A stretch of DNA of 64,000 nt from Phoronis australis (lineage: Eukaryota > Phoronida > Phoronidae), in assembly GCA_002633005.1 (NCBI GenBank), contig NMRA01000501.1, positions 257,517 through 321,516 of the forward strand, given 5' to 3'. The notes under the pieces were generated by a model, which was given only the letters and a program-made list of their open reading frames with translations, did not search any database and was not told the DNA's origin. This document shows positions 24,416 through 36,590 of this stretch, piece after piece. Position 1 is the stretch's first letter; each line of letters opens with the position of its first letter. The translations under genes were made by a program, and so were the position numbers.

Positions 24416-24829
24416 CAGGGGTAAAAATCCGGCACTAACACTTACAACCCTGTATCAAATAAAACAAACAGCAAAATCTAAACAAACTAGAAGAGATAAT
24501 TTATTCGGAAAACTTCATATGGAAACTGTATTGAACTTTATCTTGCAAAGCCAAAATAAAAATATATTGAATCTTTCAAAAAATAACGGGAACTTCAAAT
24601 CTGTGTGCAACCAACTTATGGTTGCACAATTTTCGCTAAAGTAACATGGTAACCCGTTTATGCATTTTACTTTAAAAAAAAATAAATTGGAAATAACAGT
24701 ACTCCAAATACACAGCAAACTATCAGTTAATGAACACATACTAATCTAACTTTTTCTTTGGTATCGTATACCTAAAGCAAGCCACCGAAACAAATATAGC
24801 AACAGAGTTTTTAGTTACTGTATTAAGTT

Positions 24830-25110
24830 AACAACAAGGAGTCTCTTTCAAGACTTAAAAAGACTTAAGTCAGAAATTTGGTCTTAGGCTCAACATATCT
24901 ATTCCTGAAATATAATCAAATCTCACTTCAGCAAAATTACAAAACCTCTGGAGTATACCCACAATTTCTGTTCACAGAGATGATTTGTATATTTTCATTT
25001 CAGACTCAGACATGCTAATTGCTAAATGTATAAACCTTTATTCAATAACTGTGAAGTGGAAATGTCAGATTAAATTTCTGACTTAAGTCCCAAGTCACTT
25101 GTTATGAAAC
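24830..25110. mobile_element. MITE-like inverted repeat with GACTTAAGTCAGAAATTT arms
   Basis: AGACTTAAGTCAGAAATTTG (24861-24880) pairs with AAATTTCTGACTTAAGTC at 25072-25089. The outer arms (AACAAGGAGTC... and AACAAGTGACTTGGGACTTAAG in reverse complement) extend the match. Non-coding; it shares GACTTAAG-type ends with the MITE at 58796. Confidence 0.6.
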
Positions 25111-27110
25111 AGGTCCCTGTACCACAATGTCCCACAACAGCACAATGTGAAGTATTCAATCCTAAGGAGCCCAATCATACAGTAATTACTTAGCGTTTAC
25201 TTTGTGGCTCAACAGGGGGAGCTGATCGGTGATTTTATAAAGGCAGACACCTTGTATTTAAATCGAAAACGTCTCTGTAGTAAGAAGACTAGATTTAACT
25301 GACTTAGTAAATATACTCATGGAAAACTCAAACTGGCCAGGGCTAAAAGCATCAAAATACATTTCTCTTTACAAATAAGCCCAAAATTGGTCACCTTTCA
25401 TCGTTTATTCAAGATTTGTGTTGAAAATCTTTTTACAAAGAATTAGTGTAGTCTCCCGCTTATTTTACGGCCGTTACGATTAAGAACACATTCCACAGAT
25501 ATCAAAACACATAACAATTACTTACTGTCTATACATAACTCTCGGATCAATTTTGATTTTAGCTCTTTGCAAGCATCGCAGTTCATATTCAGCTTGTCCA
25601 CTTCAACCATATGTAAAACCATATGAAAATACCTGATACAGCATGTACATTCATAAAGTAAAACAAAAAATCAGAAAATGAAACAAAAAGCATTGGCCTT
25701 GTAAAAAGCACAAAAAGAAGATGACTATGTACAACCCATCAACACCAGGTATTATTTTGTTCAATACTCGCTAAGTATCCAGAACAATAGGTCAGTGCAA
25801 CCCTTCCCAGAATCCTTCACAAAATTTGACACACACACACACACATACACCTGGAGAAAAATTCTATAACAAGACTGACTTATGCCCACACAAGCGTACA
25901 ATACACCAAGCACTTGCAATATTCATCTGTACACATAAGTGTAAACCAGGAACCCGTGCATTGCATAAATCAAAGTTCTTGCAAAATACCCGACATCATG
26001 CAGCATCACATTAGTGCTTCAGAAGTAATCTCATTACTTACTGAAGTACACAAGCAGAATCATCGCCACTCAAGGTGATTGGTCGGCGAGACTGTGATGT
26101 CTAAGTATTGGAGAGAATTCACTGATTCTTGTCAGTATCTAGCGTTACAGAATAAAGCCCTGGTGGAGAAGGCCTGCCTCAAACGGCAAGGGTTGGATAT
26201 AACGTGCACGGGTTTTGAGAACCAGTTTGATGCCCATTATTCAGTGGAGAAAACTGGTTCTCAAAATTTGGGCACATTACATCCAAGCATTACCCCTCAA
26301 GCTGTCAATAACTAGAAACACACCAGCCACACTCATCTCTAACAAAATGTGGAGTAAAGTTTCTTCAATTTAGAACACAACGTGATGGAATAGTAAAATT
26401 TCAGTGCATCATAACATCTGTGATAACAGGACCACATTTTACGATATTAATAACGATTACCACGCCTATTATGCACCTGTGGTCAACTAACAATTTCAGG
26501 TTTTTCATCTACAGTGCTGCTGTCATTTTTCAAATGCATTGTGCAATGATTGTCACCTCATAAACATCAGATGACATCACAGATAACTTGGCCAGGGGCA
26601 TGCAAACTGATTGATAATTTGTGCTTTAGGTGGCATTTTACTCGGAAACCGTCAGCGAAATCTGATAGCGCGACTCAAGAATATTTTGTATAAACAATTT
26701 CCTAATCCGCACACACTGTATTAAATGCAATGGACTTTGAGGCTCGCTTTCAATCTTTTAATTTTTTATGATGGCACCTTGTTGTGTATGCACCAAAAGC
26801 ATATTGCAGTGGACCCCTGCTTTCAATAATTGTACACTCAAGTGTCAAGTGTATATATGCACGTCACCAAGTGACCTGCGATGTTACTGGATGAACTGAC
26901 CCACATTGCATTTGAAAAATGTCAGCAGCACCTTTGATAAAAGTCCCGAATTGGTCAAATCCAGCAAAGCAATGAGTAAAAATTTGCTAAAAGACAATTT
27001 CGACAAATATTGTCGCTCAAATTTGAAGAAACTTTACCACAATGATAATTAAATAATTGATTAGTATGAACATCACTGAGCCAGGGATGCAACATTGTTT
27101 CTCAAGGCAG
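25111..27110. other. 3' flank and possible untranslated region of the repeat-protein gene
   Basis: No open frame of note beyond a 78-codon plus-strand frame at 26079-26315 of no recognised family. Minus-strand AATAAA motifs near 25404 and 25037 are possible polyadenylation signals, but they lie 1.7-2 kb beyond the stop codon, so the true 3' end is unknown. Confidence 0.3.
25831..25847. repeat. CA dinucleotide microsatellite
   Basis: Short run of CA units (ACACACACACACAC). Confidence 0.8.
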
Positions 27111-27213
27111 CTACAAGACAGTGCAGCAATCTGAGCTGCCCTGAAGTGCAGCTTGTGGAACAGGTGGAAGCATCGAGGCAGGTGGTTCCTGGTACAATCC
27201 GTCCAGATAGAGT
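27111..27213 (-). CDS. Repeat-protein gene exon 12: last strand and CaaX box
   Basis: Acceptor TTTTTCAG, phase 2. It encodes RLYLDGLYQEPP, a proline-rich tail and GSSDCCTVL before TAG. The CTVL end fits protein geranylgeranyltransferase I; the adjacent Cys could be palmitoylated. Confidence 0.87.
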
Positions 27214-30200
27214 CTGAAAAATTACGGATCAGTTTGTACGGTTACGATTACCTGTCAAGGTGAATGAAGAAACACAGTCAAACAAAACGGAGAAGTTTCC
27301 ATGGTGGGTGTATACATGTACTTTAAATAAAACAATTTCAATCAATGTTTCCCTCTCGTAATTAAAATGGAACTAAATGCATGAACCTTATGAAATAGAG
27401 CCATTAAATACCTGGTCTCAAAACTTCCCTTGTCAAGATAACAATTGATTTCCATCAACCCCTTAATTTTCATCTGGTGACACAGTGTAATTCATCGTGT
27501 CGCTTCCATATCTAGACTTCTAACCCCTGATTTTACAATGCACAAATCACTGAGCTAGACACTGACCTGACACAGGCCAGCCAGTAGTAACCTCTTCCAA
27601 AGTATTGACAATTGGTCATCTTCTCGGGATCGATGGTAGAGGTCTCTGGTGTCACTTCCATGTTCACCATCTGTGCACCAATGACCTGGGCCCCTAACAG
27701 CAATAATGGCACATGGTAACGAACAAAACTTTGCAGTGGACTTTTCATTCTGAGCTGAATATCATAGAACTTGATGCATTGATTTTCATGCTGTCAATTT
27801 TTACGATGAGTTGAGTATTACATGTAATTTTTAATATTACATAATTCCTTGAGCTGTTGCAAAAACATCATTATTGTGCATCTGAAGCAACACGGATGAA
27901 TTGCTCAAAATGTAGTAAAAAGTAACAATTCCAGTCCTGGGTTATGTGATTAACACAAAATCAAATATAGTAAAATAAAATAAATGATAACACTTTACAC
28001 AAAAATACGTGGCCCTGGATGTATCATAATTTACATCGGCTAATACAAAACCAACTGATACGAGTCTTACCTGTTGCCCTCAGCCAAGCTACAATCCTCT
28101 CCATTGTCGCGGACATGTTCTCATACCTGGTACCAGACAGACGAACAGGAGCAAACAGGCGAGTGGTAAGACGAACAGACGGATTGGGACAGGGTTTGGG
28201 AGCGATGGTGAAGTAAGCACGTATCACGCGCACCTTGTCTGAGCTACCCGTACGCGGAAATTCCACCATCTCTGTCTTGTCAGGGTTGAAAGACACCGCA
28301 CCTGCAGTTGTGATCAAACATTCATAACTGGCTTGCAAAACAACACACTTAAAAGCCTTTATTTTAAGTTAAGAACCAACTGACAAGAGCAACGCGGAGC
28401 ACTGATATGCGCCCACCGCATGCATCGCATATAGCATTGTTACATGGCATGATCACTATTTTAATTATTACCATTAAAAGGGCAGTGCAAGACTGATACA
28501 CTTAGAAACATACATCTCCATGTTTTGTACAAATGAGAGTCCAGGTTTCACTTGAAAGTTGCACACTCTCCAGTTCAGAGAGTACCATAGATGCACAAAT
28601 TTCTCAACAAAATACAACTCTGCATATAAATGAAAAATAATTTGAAGTTACCTAATGACGAAAGGCTTTGATGCTCCCTAACCCAGTTGAACCAGCAAAC
28701 AAGTTATGTTATATACGCCAGACAAAGCAACACTTAAATGAATTAGTTTTGTCCAGAACTTGACACGAAAGTCCTGTATTACTCTAACCAATCACAGACC
28801 TGAAACAGCTTTTTTACCCTACTGTACTATGCAAATACACATTCATGGCCCAGTAACATGCATCCAATATACCACTCTTAAATCCACACAATGCCTACCC
28901 AATCCTTTGAACATCATGACATCAATCTGTTGAATGTTGGTCAGTTTTACACCCTGAAATAACATGGAATTGAATAAGAGCACACTTTGGTATGGAGGTC
29001 AAAGTCTGGCAAAGGATAGGAGAGAGAGGCGACTTGGCACAGAGCATTTTAATTTAAGGATATTCTCTTTGCAAGTGTGCGTTGGAGATGAAAACAAAAT
29101 TTGACCCAGCAAAGGACAAATGGTCATAACTAGGTTCTGAGGTTTTCCAGACAACTATCCCCCTTTGGGGTTGTTGAATAAGTTGAGAATTTCCATAAAT
29201 AATCAGTATTATTACTACGACAGGGATGAAACTAGCAAGTTAGTATTATCAATGAACACCAGGGCACCCAACCTAATTTCTCTGTATAGTGCTAATAGCC
29301 TGCTAATAGATGCAGGGAATGGCTCTCAATGCATGTTACACATTCTACACCTGTGTTTTCAAATGCTATGACTGGCATTCTCAAAGTTATCATAATGGTG
29401 CTAAAACAGAAAAAAGAAGGGTGGAAATTTGTAATTTTAAATTTTGACGACTTTGCGGAGAGAATATTTCAGCAACTTTTTTGGAAATCTTAATTATATC
29501 CTTTCTGTGGAACATTTTGCCTACCCCCTGAGAGCGCCACCTATAATGAAAAGGAAACATGATGAATGACACATGGAATTCAATGTGTGGGCATCAATGC
29601 GCATGCTTGGTCGGAAGTTTACCGATCACATTGCCACTACTTGCGTATGCCTTCACTTGCACTTTACTTGTTCGGGCTTCAGCCACTGAATTGGGGTTTC
29701 CTTGATTTTGTTTACTTCGATCACTGCCCATTTAAATAAATTGCAACTTTTCAAGTCAAAGGTGGTCGCCATGCTACATCACAGTAAACTGAAAGGAGAC
29801 TTCCCAGATTTCAACCAATGGGAATGATTGAATGTTATGACGTCGGTTTCATTACTTTAACCAATGAGAAGCCATGTTAAACAACATTCCACAATGCTAC
29901 CTTTCGTAGCACTGTGAAAGAGTGTACAAGTTGCCAGGCTTTTAGACATGAAGTGAGCTTAATTGTCAGAGTCTATCACACCCACCTTCTGTGTATAGAA
30001 CCAGTTTCCAGCTTTATAGATACAAGAAGTGAAGTTCTCAAAGCGAGGCTTGCCCATCGTATAACTAGGGTTCTTCGTCAGACACTCTGGCTTGAAATCA
30101 CGCAGTCCTAGGATGACATACACGGCGGATTATTACGCGATTCCCATAATGCAACATGATATGCGATAGAACAATACAGTATAGGTGATTGACTTCACTG

Positions 30201-33200
30201 AAATAGTACCAATGGCGGTTTTTATTTCAATAAAATTACACAGAAAATCCATTTAAACTTGAAGCTAGATTGACAAATGTAGTGTCACTGCGACAACAAA
30301 ACTGTGTCAAATAATCGCCAAGTCATAGTTGAATACTCGTGTACAGTTAACTACTTTCTATCATAAATGTAACAAACACTAACGTCAATATTTCAACAAC
30401 AGTTGACAGTGAAAACTTTAAAATATACATTAAGTCAAATGATGACTATAATAAAGCACAACCAAGGTTCCAGGTGACGAGTGCAATAGTCCTGAGCATG
30501 TCTGGTACATGTACAAGTAACAGTCTGCCTGCGACCATAGGTGTGACTGCTCACCAATCATCTCATGAGCGGGTTCACCGACCACGTAGAAGACCCTCAG
30601 CAGGAACACATACAGCTTAGGTTGGTCCTTTTTCTCACTCCAATACGTCTTGTCCGGCTCTATAGAGTACTGTTGCCAATTTTCACAGTACTTGTACTGC
30701 ATCGTCTCCACCGTCAGTATACGTCCTTTAATACACATACAGACCACAGCACAGTTAGCAAAGTAAACTGTAGCACAGGCAACGGATTATCCACAACCCC
30801 CACCCCCACCCCCCNCCCCGTCAGTACTGCCACTTCCCATGGTTTGAGTTGTCTCCTCTCATTTTGATGCCCAGTTCCTGTTGATGCCCCCTCCCCCATA
30901 GCAAACCATTCCCCTGTGTCCCCTACGCCATGTTACTGAATACAAAAGGGATTCAGTCTTTTTCTATTTATACCCAGTGTTTTCTAAAATGTGACAAAAC
31001 CATTGCTATCCCCCTTTGGTGCATGGGGCCATAACCTGCTGTAGTCTGGGATAAAACACTGAATATTAAAAGGAATAGCATGCGAATCTTTTTGGTTATT
31101 ACAGGACAACTGAGACACGGTGGTCAATAAATAAAGCAATACGCAGCTCTGGTGATAGATAGTTGTGTTATTTCAGTATCATATAAGCAGGCTCACACTT
31201 GGTTGCTAAAGACTCTCCAACGACCGAAACACCGTTGACATAGACTGGCTGTGTCAATAGCTACAAGTCAATGTTATTAAGTTCTTAGATTAATCACAAC
31301 TCACTGTACTAGCGATGAACAAAAATTGGTTTTACGATGACTGTTTTTAATCCTCTCCTGCATTTGGCCAAAAAGAAAATTGAAGTTAAGTAGCCAAAAA
31401 CTGGCAAACGTTAAAAGAAACCAACTTTTGATTTTCACGACTTAAAGCCTATGACCTCAAGTTGTTTCACACTCAAATAAGGAGTGGCTTCTGGGCTTGG
31501 AAAAACGGACATTTCCTTATTCTTTGAGACCATTACGTCGCCCAAAATGACCTGTTGTGACAAGCTAATTTGTCGAACCTGGTCGATAAAAGTCAGTTCT
31601 TTCCAAGCCAAGGAGCGACTCCAGGATTTTTTAAAAGCGGGGGGTCGGATCAAAGATTTTTTTAAAAAGGGAAGTCCAAGTCAAAAATTTTAAAATTCCA
31701 GAATTGATATCACTAAAATCAAGAGAAAAGGGGGGTCTGGACCCCTTTGACCCCTCTGGATCTGCCTAATATGAATTAAAAGAGTGACACAATTTCAAAC
31801 CAATTTCATAACAGTGAGTGGTCTCCATCAAAAGTTACTTTATGAGACAGAAGGCAGTCTAAAGCTGCTTTTATGAATTAACCCTTAAGAACGGTTCTGT
31901 ACACTTCAAAGGCAAACAGTCACATGTCACGTGTCGACAATCAATTAATGCTGACTCACCTTGTATGGGATTGTCCTGTAGTTGTTTGTTGAGTTTGTCC
32001 ACTGTACGACTGAAGGAATCAAAGGAGGGCAAGTTCAGGGTGTAGTAAGACTCTACATGTGCCTGTAATGTAGTCAAAGATTATCACAGCCATGGTTATA
32101 TTTGATAGGTAAGTGGATCCATGCACTCAAACAGCTAATGAGTATTGCATATAGGAACAATGAATCACCTACCCCTCCAAAGCCCTGATACATTTGTGTG
32201 TGAGCCAACTTCTTAACACGGAACTCAGGCTTCACAGTGAAGTACCCTAGTTGCTGTGGAGGCTCTGACGGGTTGTCTCGGAGGGCCAGCCAAAGTCTAA
32301 GAAGATAGAGGAACAACGTATAAGAATCTTTTAATCACGAGAGTTTCAACAAGTTTACACTGAAGGAGCATCTGCAGAAGTCTTCATAGTAAAAATAATT
32401 ACAAAATCATGCAAAGAAAACACACAATAGGTACTTCTGCCAACAGCAATGGGAAGGGTCAGGGAAAACTTTCACGATGCAACGGCAAAGTGACTACATA
32501 CAACCGGCGACTAGTACTGCCACCTGGATGCATACCGAGGTACTTTTACTCCATAGAGCGTAATGGCTAAGGGAGCATACCTGGCTTCATGATAACAGCA
32601 TTTTATGGTTTATGGGGTCATGTAGACAAGATCTGCTGCAAGAGACATCTGTAGCAGACATTGACAAGTATTTGTCTGGATTAAAAGTTGATCAGCTCCA
32701 AGTAAACATAGATTGCATGGCAACACTATTACAGACACCTGGACACTAGTCATGCTTAATACTTCCAGTGATCACTCATTGAATGGAAAATACTGTGGCC
32801 CATGGCTTTAGCTGATCAACTGATTTGGGAACTGATCATGGGTGACGACAAACCTCAGGACAAATTTTGGCTGTCAGTAAGTGCAGATCGTCTCCTAGTC
32901 ACTAGCAAGCAATGCAGTGTTTAGGATCCATATCACGAGTCTCACATCACAGCATTACAGTGGCAAATATGTTTGAAGCTATACCCACCTCAAGCCTATG
33001 ATGTAGGCGTTGTTTCCGTACGCCGATTCATGATGTAGGGTCGTCTCCGTTTCAATGACACCATCTTTTCTTGCCTTTCGTTCCAGATTCTCGCAAGTTT
33101 TGGCTTCATACTGGGGGTTGGCAGATAGCCATTGGTTAGCTTGAGCCATCACGCAACTGAAACCAAATGTCTAGAGTACGTTAAAATCTCAGTAATCTAA

Positions 33201-34819
33201 GACACAATACGGCGGAAAAGTGAAATTTTTTTCATAAGATTTGTAGCTTCAGATTAATGTTTTATTTGTTTTCAAGTTCTGTACCATAGACTTTGAAAAA
33301 CTGCAGGCATTCACAAAAATGATAGACCTTGAGAAGGGGAATTTTGGAAATTACTTTTGTCCATAGTTGTAGGAATATGTGACCTGGGAACAGGATGGTA
33401 CATCAGTTGATACGTCCCATGAAATTCTACATACGTACATTAAGAAGAAGAAAAGGCACTCACGTAATTTTCAAAATAAAGCTGACCCAAATTCTTTTCA
33501 CTGCAAGTTGTCAATAGTTCACAGCCACTATTTCTTGCTAATTATCAAATGATTGAGTCTTATTTTTGTCTGGGATTTCAAGGGGAGGCAGTGTGGCCTA
33601 GTGGGAAAGAAATTCTGCTTTCCTTACTCAAAGAGGTGGGTTCGAGACCCTCTGGGGCACATTTTCAGACCTTTGAGTCAGGTCTCTAGCTCCTCAGCCA
33701 GATTTGAACAGTAAACTAATAAAGTACGAAAATAGTTCCAGGTAAGGAACTGCAGTAAATAACAACAGTTAACATACCTGAAGTCTTCATATGCAGGCGG
33801 GTTGGTTCCAGGTAGAGGTCTAGGCATGAAGTCAACATACATCAGTGGAACAGGTGATGATTTGAAGACCAGTGAATCGTACGATGGCGGAGGAGGAAGC
33901 TGGAGTGAAAGAGTGTCTGAATTACCCAATGAAAAGTCAGACCAGGGAAGAAACACCATGTTTGATGGCCAAAGAAACAAAATGGGGAGACTTGACATGT
34001 GCACACCACCACTTATTAGAGTGATTTTAATACTCTCAAAAATAGAAGTGAAATTTGAATGGGGGTTCTCATCATGTATTACAGTGATCGACGCACAGCT
34101 AAATGCCAAGTCGCATTTGGTGACCTTGTCAAAATCTGAGGTCGCCAAATCGAGTGCTAAATTAATTGTAAATCTTTTATGCTTCCCCTTTTCACGCAAC
34201 ATTTGACGTTCACCGTACCTCCATCTTCATATAATCTGGCTGCAAACTGACGTAAATCTCATCTTCAGGTGGAGGTCCTGGGGCCACGCTACAACCCTCA
34301 GGGATGACATAACTCAACGGAGGATAAACCTGGAAGAGACAGTATCACACAATCAAACACTGCACGCAGCTCTAGGTCTTTCATTGTTTCAACTGATCTG
34401 AGAGCAAATTACAACCAATACATCTAGTTCGGGAGAGCCCATACATCGAAGCAGCTCCCATCCACCGCACAAGAGTGCTTCACATTTACATACAGAAAGT
34501 GTACTCTGGAAGATATGTAGTTCATAAGAAATCCCAATCTTCTGAAAACAACTTATTTTACAAACATATGTTCTTTTAAATTTGTGAACAACGTCTCATT
34601 ATCCAAACTAAGTAAATATGTTTTTCTGCTCTGAACATGGATCAGTTAAATTGGAATAAATACAAATACATTACAGGGTGTGGATTACATGCATCATGGC
34701 TTGAATGGCTCATGTAGGACCACCATACTCATAATATAAAGGCTTACATCAGGACCAGCAGCTTGAGAATTTTCTTCCTCTTTCAGGTTGACGTCATGGA
34801 AGTCGGAGTTGTCCACCAT
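27111..34819 (-). CDS. Four-repeat protein with PPxY motifs and C-terminal CaaX box, 12 exons, 494 aa
   Basis: Complete gene. Exons (transcript order): 34819-34748, 34329-34219, 33899-33778, 33156-32989, 32296-32173, 32062-31960, 30725-30579, 30107-29986, 28953-28899, 28301-28071, 27693-27567, 27213-27111. All junctions are GT-AG and all phases agree; total 1485 nt including the stop. Residues 1-101 are acidic and proline-rich, with PPLSY (27-31), PPSY (65-68) and PPAY (95-98), ligands for WW domains such as those of Nedd4-type ligases. Residues ~102-470 hold four diverged repeats, each with a hydrophobic-Arg-aromatic strand (IIGLRLWL, VFLLRVFYV, VRVIRAYFT, LACVRLYL). They are separated by helical spacers such as FDSFSRTVDKLNKQL and YENMSATMERIVAWL. 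The last four residues, CTVL, preceded by another Cys, form a CaaX box whose Leu predicts geranylgeranylation. No signal peptide or membrane span is seen, so it is probably a cytosolic, membrane-tethered adaptor. It resembles uncharacterised invertebrate proteins; function unknown. Confidence 0.88.
28071..28301 (-). CDS. Repeat-protein gene exon 10: most of repeat 3
   Basis: The largest exon (231 bp, phase 1 in and out). It holds the strand VRVIRAYFTIAP and the spacer YENMSATMERIVAWLRAT, uninterrupted by the intron that splits the corresponding Arg in repeats 1 and 4. Confidence 0.85.
29525..29930. repeat. ~400-bp dispersed repeat, diverged copy in the repeat-protein gene
   Basis: Homologous along its length to 1885-2295, with many substitutions. 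It lies in the intron between exons 8 and 9 of the four-repeat protein gene and ends ~55 bp short of exon 8. I see no coding capacity and no target-site duplication. Confidence 0.7.
30793..30819. repeat. C-rich run with an N
   Basis: CCCCCACCCCCACC-type run containing the N at 30815; low-complexity sequence where base calling failed. Confidence 0.8.
31615..31768. mobile_element. MITE-like repeat of the GGATCTGCC type (relative at 36440-36590)
   Basis: It shares GGGGGTCGGATCAAAGATTTTTT, a TTGATATCACTAAAA interior and the end CCCCTCTGGATCTGCC with 36440-36590. The ends (CTCCAGGATTTTTT and CTGGATCTGCC) resemble the CAG-GCGGA family. It sits in the intron between exons 6 and 7. Confidence 0.55.
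33590..33660 (+). repeat. tRNA-derived SINE head in a repeat-protein intron
   Basis: Box A region GTGGCCTAGTGGG at about 33592-33604 and box B GGGTTCGAGACCC at 33638-33650. The acceptor ends do not pair, so it is not a working tRNA. Confidence 0.55.
33778..33899 (-). CDS. Repeat-protein gene exon 3: two PPxY motifs
   Basis: 122 bp, phase 0 in and phase 2 out. It begins LPPPPSYDSL and ends GTNPPAYEDF, two class I WW-domain ligand motifs ~30 residues apart. The paired spacing favours proteins with tandem WW domains; this is inference from known WW-PPxY biology. Confidence 0.85.
34748..34819 (-). CDS. Repeat-protein gene exon 1 (start codon)
   Basis: 24 codons from ATG (MVDNSDFHDVNLKEEE...), ending at GTAAGC in phase 0. 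The acidic start has no signal peptide. Any 5' untranslated exon and the promoter would lie to the right; a CCGCCGGAAGT ETS-like motif at about 35658-35668 is one possible promoter element, not proven. Confidence 0.8.
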
Positions 34820-36430
34820 TGTTAGTCTCAGGAATTCAACAAGACTATATTAAACAGGGCAGATATTCAGAAGACTAGCTCTGAAAACAGAAAAGTCCAA
34901 TCAGGCAAATTTTGTTTATGACCTGGTAGGCTAAAGAGCAAAGATTGAGTCGTGGTGAAAGGTGAGAAAATTTAGCTAATGCTTTGCCACTGTCAGATTA
35001 TAGTCGAGAGAGAGGGAGAGAGATGAGCGAGAGAGAGAGAGATGAGAGAGAGGGAGGGTTAGGATGAGCCATGGACAGGAAGAGGGGAGGGAAGGGCCGG
35101 GGTAGGGAAGAGGGGCCCAGTCTAGGAAGGAGATGGGAGGCAACGGGGGAACAATCATGAAATCTAGAAAACAGTAGTATGAACCATATGCTAACAAAAT
35201 AACAGCAGAGTTAAAACAGGTCCCGCACTGTGGTTTCTCCTTTTGGCTTTTGGCAGCAGATTGCATTCCCGCACTGGTCTGCACCACAGGCGGTCTGCAC
35301 TAACGTGAGTACTGGCGTGCGTTCAGTAACACTTAGAACATACCTAAAATCTAGTCAATATCACGTGTTCTCTTTCAAAACACATGGCAAAGTCTCACGT
35401 AATCTCTCGAAGTCTTGCTTTTTAGCGAGGTCCTAGACCTAGCGTTACTGAACGGGAGGCTGGCTGCCTCGCAGGCGGCGATTGCGCAACCGCGTCAAGT
35501 TGTCTAAATTCGGCATGATAAGCCAAGTTGTCATGCCATTAACTGCTTCGTAAACAAATTAGAACATGGCTTCCAAATGAATAACAGTAGCCTCACCCTT
35601 AGATGTCAAATTTCGCTTTTAAAGGTTGGACAGTTGCAGTTGCGACGACACCAACATTCCGCCGGAAGTAAACATCACCAAGCAAGGCAACCACCAGATG
35701 GCGATGTTATAGTTTTGTAGTAAAAGCAGAGACGACACCTAGCGATTGTGTGTGAGCCGACGAAGTACGCGAAGCGACGACTTAGTGCCATGGCCAATTT
35801 TAGTGTGTCAAATTCAAAATCGTGAAGTCTCTTTGTTTGAAATATTGAGAACAAAAATATGAGCAGCATAATGAAAAATACACATAGGCAAAATATACAG
35901 AAAATCAAGAAAAGAATTGGGCAACGAAGGTAATATTAATTTCAAGACATAGGCCTACATCATAAGCAAGAGGGTGACTCAATAATCAGAGGTGAGCATG
36001 AAGTAGGTGATTGGAAGTTGGAAAGGTACAAAACCTGTACGATGCTGTCCAGGGGGGTCAGGGAAGTAATAAACATAGGACAGATCTGCTGAAGAAGAGG
36101 TAGGAGCAAAAACGGGGAGTGGGGCACCTGTCAATCAAAAAGTTGGGGCGGAGACAGCTTTTTGCCCCCCCCCCCAAATATTCCAGGTGTTAATATCAAT
36201 TAATTAACAACTAATTATCAAAAATTTCAACACACAAAATTTTGTTTTGAAATAAAATTGAAAAATTAATACTCTCCTCCGCCCAACCATCAAGTGTTTC
36301 CTACGTTAATGTCCAAAACTGCCCTCTTATGCCATCCAAACAAAGTCCAGATAATTTTGTCGAAAATTCACACGTTACTACATTCTACATTCAAGCAGGG
36401 AGGTTACATGAAACACTCCCAAATAGCGAC
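34820..36430. other. Upstream region of the repeat-protein gene
   Basis: Likely promoter side. It contains the GA tract and, near 35455-35500, a more GC-rich stretch (GCCTCGCAGGCGGCGATTGCGC). A C run occurs at about 36165-36176. No coding exon is recognised. Confidence 0.35.
35000..35100. repeat. GA-rich microsatellite
   Basis: GAGAGAGGGAGAGAGATGAGCGAGAGAG-type purine-rich sequence 180-280 bp upstream of the repeat-protein start codon. It could lie in the 5' untranslated region or promoter. Confidence 0.85.
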
Positions 36431-36439
36431 TTAATAAGG

Positions 36440-36590
36440 CAGATCATAGATTTTTAAAGGGGGGGTCGGATCGAAGATTTTTTAAGACTGGAGGGGGATC
36501 TAAGTTAACAATTTGAAAATTCTAGATTTGATATCACTAAAAGCATGGGAAAATGGGTTTCCGGACACTTTGAGTCCCCTGGATCTGTCT
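36440..36590. mobile_element. MITE-like repeat, relative of 31615-31768
   Basis: Starts GGCAGATCATAGATTTTTAAA and ends CCCCTGGATCTGTC, an imperfect inverted pair. The interior GATTTGATATCACTAAAA matches the copy at 31615. Confidence 0.55.

Noticed and set aside
31185-31258. Possible extra exon of the repeat-protein gene (minus strand, open segment reading PVYVNGVSVVGESL)
   Set aside because: It would have to sit between exons 6 and 7, but these already join in phase 1 with sense across the junction (NPIQ-GRILTVET); the extra segment has no fitting donor phase.
33678-34202. 174-codon minus-strand frame and 134-codon plus-strand frame
   Set aside because: The minus frame is exon 3 of the repeat-protein gene read through into introns; the plus frame is its shadow.
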